64,000 nt of DNA from Corbicula japonica (Eukaryota; Mollusca; Bivalvia; Venerida; Cyrenidae), in contig JAZAYU010000006.1 of the NCBI GenBank assembly GCA_038501625.1, forward strand, positions 14,200,638 to 14,264,637, given 5' to 3'. The position numbers and the translations under genes are program-made. The notes beneath the pieces are model-generated. The model saw nothing but the letters and a program-made list of their open reading frames with translations, ran no database searches and was not told the origin of the DNA. Below, one piece after another: positions 63,028 to 64,000 of the stretch (position 1 is the first letter of the stretch; each line of letters opens with the position of its first letter).

Positions 63028-64000
63028 TAGAAATGTGTCCATAGGACACGGATGCCCCCGCTATGCATGTTTGTCATGGTGAACATTTATACCAAGTTAT
63101 TTTTAAAATCCAATAAGTAATAACAAACTCACAGCCCAGACAAGAAAAGTCTGGTTTTAGTAATAGTGACCTTGACCTTGGACCTACAGGCATGGGAATT
63201 GTACTCAACACAACGCATTGTCATAGTGAACATTTGTGCCAAATTATTATGAAATCACTCTGTTAATAACAAAGTTATAGCCAGTACAAGAAATTTATAT
63301 TTTTTGTAACAGTGACCTTGACCTTGGACCTACAGGCATGGGTATTGTACACAACACATCGTCTTGATATAATGAACATTTATACCAAGTTATTTTAAAA
63401 TCCAATAAGACAAAACAAAGTAACAGAGCAGACAAGATTTTTATAACACAATTCTATTTTAAGTAAACGTGACCTTGACCTCTGACCTTTAGGCATGGGT
63501 GTTGTACATGACACACCGCCTTATCATGGTGAACATTTGTGCCAAGTTATTTTGAAATCCCTCCATTCATAAGGAAGTAACAGCCTAAACAAGAAAATTC
63601 TATTTTTAGTAACAGCGACCTTGACCTTGGACCTACAGGCATGGGTATTGTACGCGACACACCGTCTTGATATGGTGAATATTTATACCAAGTTATTTTA
63701 AAATCCATTAAGAAATAACAAAATTACAGAGCGGACAAGATTTTTCCAACAAAATTCTATTTTTAGTAACAGTGACCTTGACCTTGGACCTACAGGCATG
63801 GGTCTTGTACGCGACACACCGCCTTGTCATGGTAAACATTTGTGCCAAGTTATTTTGAAATTCCTCCATTCATAAGGAAGTTACAGCCCGGACAAGAAAA
63901 TTCTATTTTTAGTAACAGTGACCTTGACCTTGGACCTACAGGCATGGGTATTGTACGCGACACACCGTCTTGATATGGTGAACATTCATACCAAGTTATT
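63028..64000 (+). mobile_element. Tandem-core element, family G, cut by the window edge
   Basis: Opens ACTAGAAATGTGTCCATAGG, then ACACGGATGCCCCCGC. About six to seven monomers of about 146 bp follow: GTGAACATTTGTGCCAAGTT, AGTGACCTTGACCTTGGACC, TACAGGCATGGGTATTGTAC. It continues past 64000. Confidence 0.8.

Larger units (their letters stand above)
60576..63028. mobile_element. Large foldback element: ~740-bp inverted arms
   Basis: Left arm 60576-61317 and right arm about 62079-63028 are diverged reverse complements. Matching pairs include TTTATTTGAGCTTCC/GGAAGCTCAAATAAA, AAAATGGATTGTTTTTATTT/ AAATTAAAACAATCCATTTT and AGCAGCAGCAGCA/TGCTGCTGCTG. The spacer (61318-62078) is not repeated. The right arm is longer because of a SINE. 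No transposase frame is seen. Confidence 0.8.

Overview
The window is a piece of animal nuclear genome, most likely from a bivalve mollusc. It is AT-rich, carries one intron-rich gene, and is dense in short non-autonomous transposons. The bivalve assignment is an inference from repeat style: tandem-core elements with GTGACCTTGACC motifs, ACGG microsatellites and terminal hairpins ending in GGGGGTATAATAA-like sequence are what I associate with clam and mussel genomes. I ran no search.

The only host protein-coding gene I can support is on the minus strand, from 39640 down to the stop codon at 550-548. Seventeen exons joined by consensus GT/AG sites give one uninterrupted frame of 733 codons plus stop, and every junction phase agrees. 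The product is a Ras guanyl-releasing protein (RasGRP family). In order it has an N-terminal REM (RasGEF_N) module, a CDC25-type RasGEF domain, two canonical EF-hands, a complete C1 zinc finger and a C-terminal coiled coil. The family exchanges GDP for GTP on Ras/Rap GTPases and is recruited to membranes by diacylglycerol through C1, with calcium input through the EF-hands. The true 5' end is uncertain: the most upstream exon seen opens behind a good splice acceptor, so a 5' exon may lie between 39.6 and 64 kb or beyond. The 3' UTR runs off the left edge.

Introns and the 24 kb upstream are packed with repeats. Family A is about 50 copies of a roughly 235-bp piggyBac-like MITE (TTAA-CCCTTTCC ends, two internal 60-bp palindromes). 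Family B is about 20 copies of a roughly 145-bp near-perfect palindrome. Tandem-core elements (pearl/Helentron-like, 140-168-bp monomers) lie at 2.6-3.2, 8.4-9.5, 9.5-10.9, 18.2-19.7, 32.5-33.8, 58.4-60.2 and 63.0-64.0 kb. There is also a dead mariner (25.9-27.3 kb), a Harbinger-like element nested in a family A copy (50.8-51.6 kb), a pogo-like MITE (52.4-53.2 kb), a 30-bp minisatellite (20.9-22.0 kb), a large foldback (60.6-63.0 kb) with a tRNA-derived SINE in one arm, and other small elements.

The most interesting points are where repeats meet the gene: a 25-nt microexon-like sequence that would swap the C-terminus, a tandem duplication that copied a splice acceptor with the first bases of an exon, minisatellites abutting splice sites, and a hairpin MITE in the 3' UTR. 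From 39.7 to 64 kb I see no further protein-coding gene.
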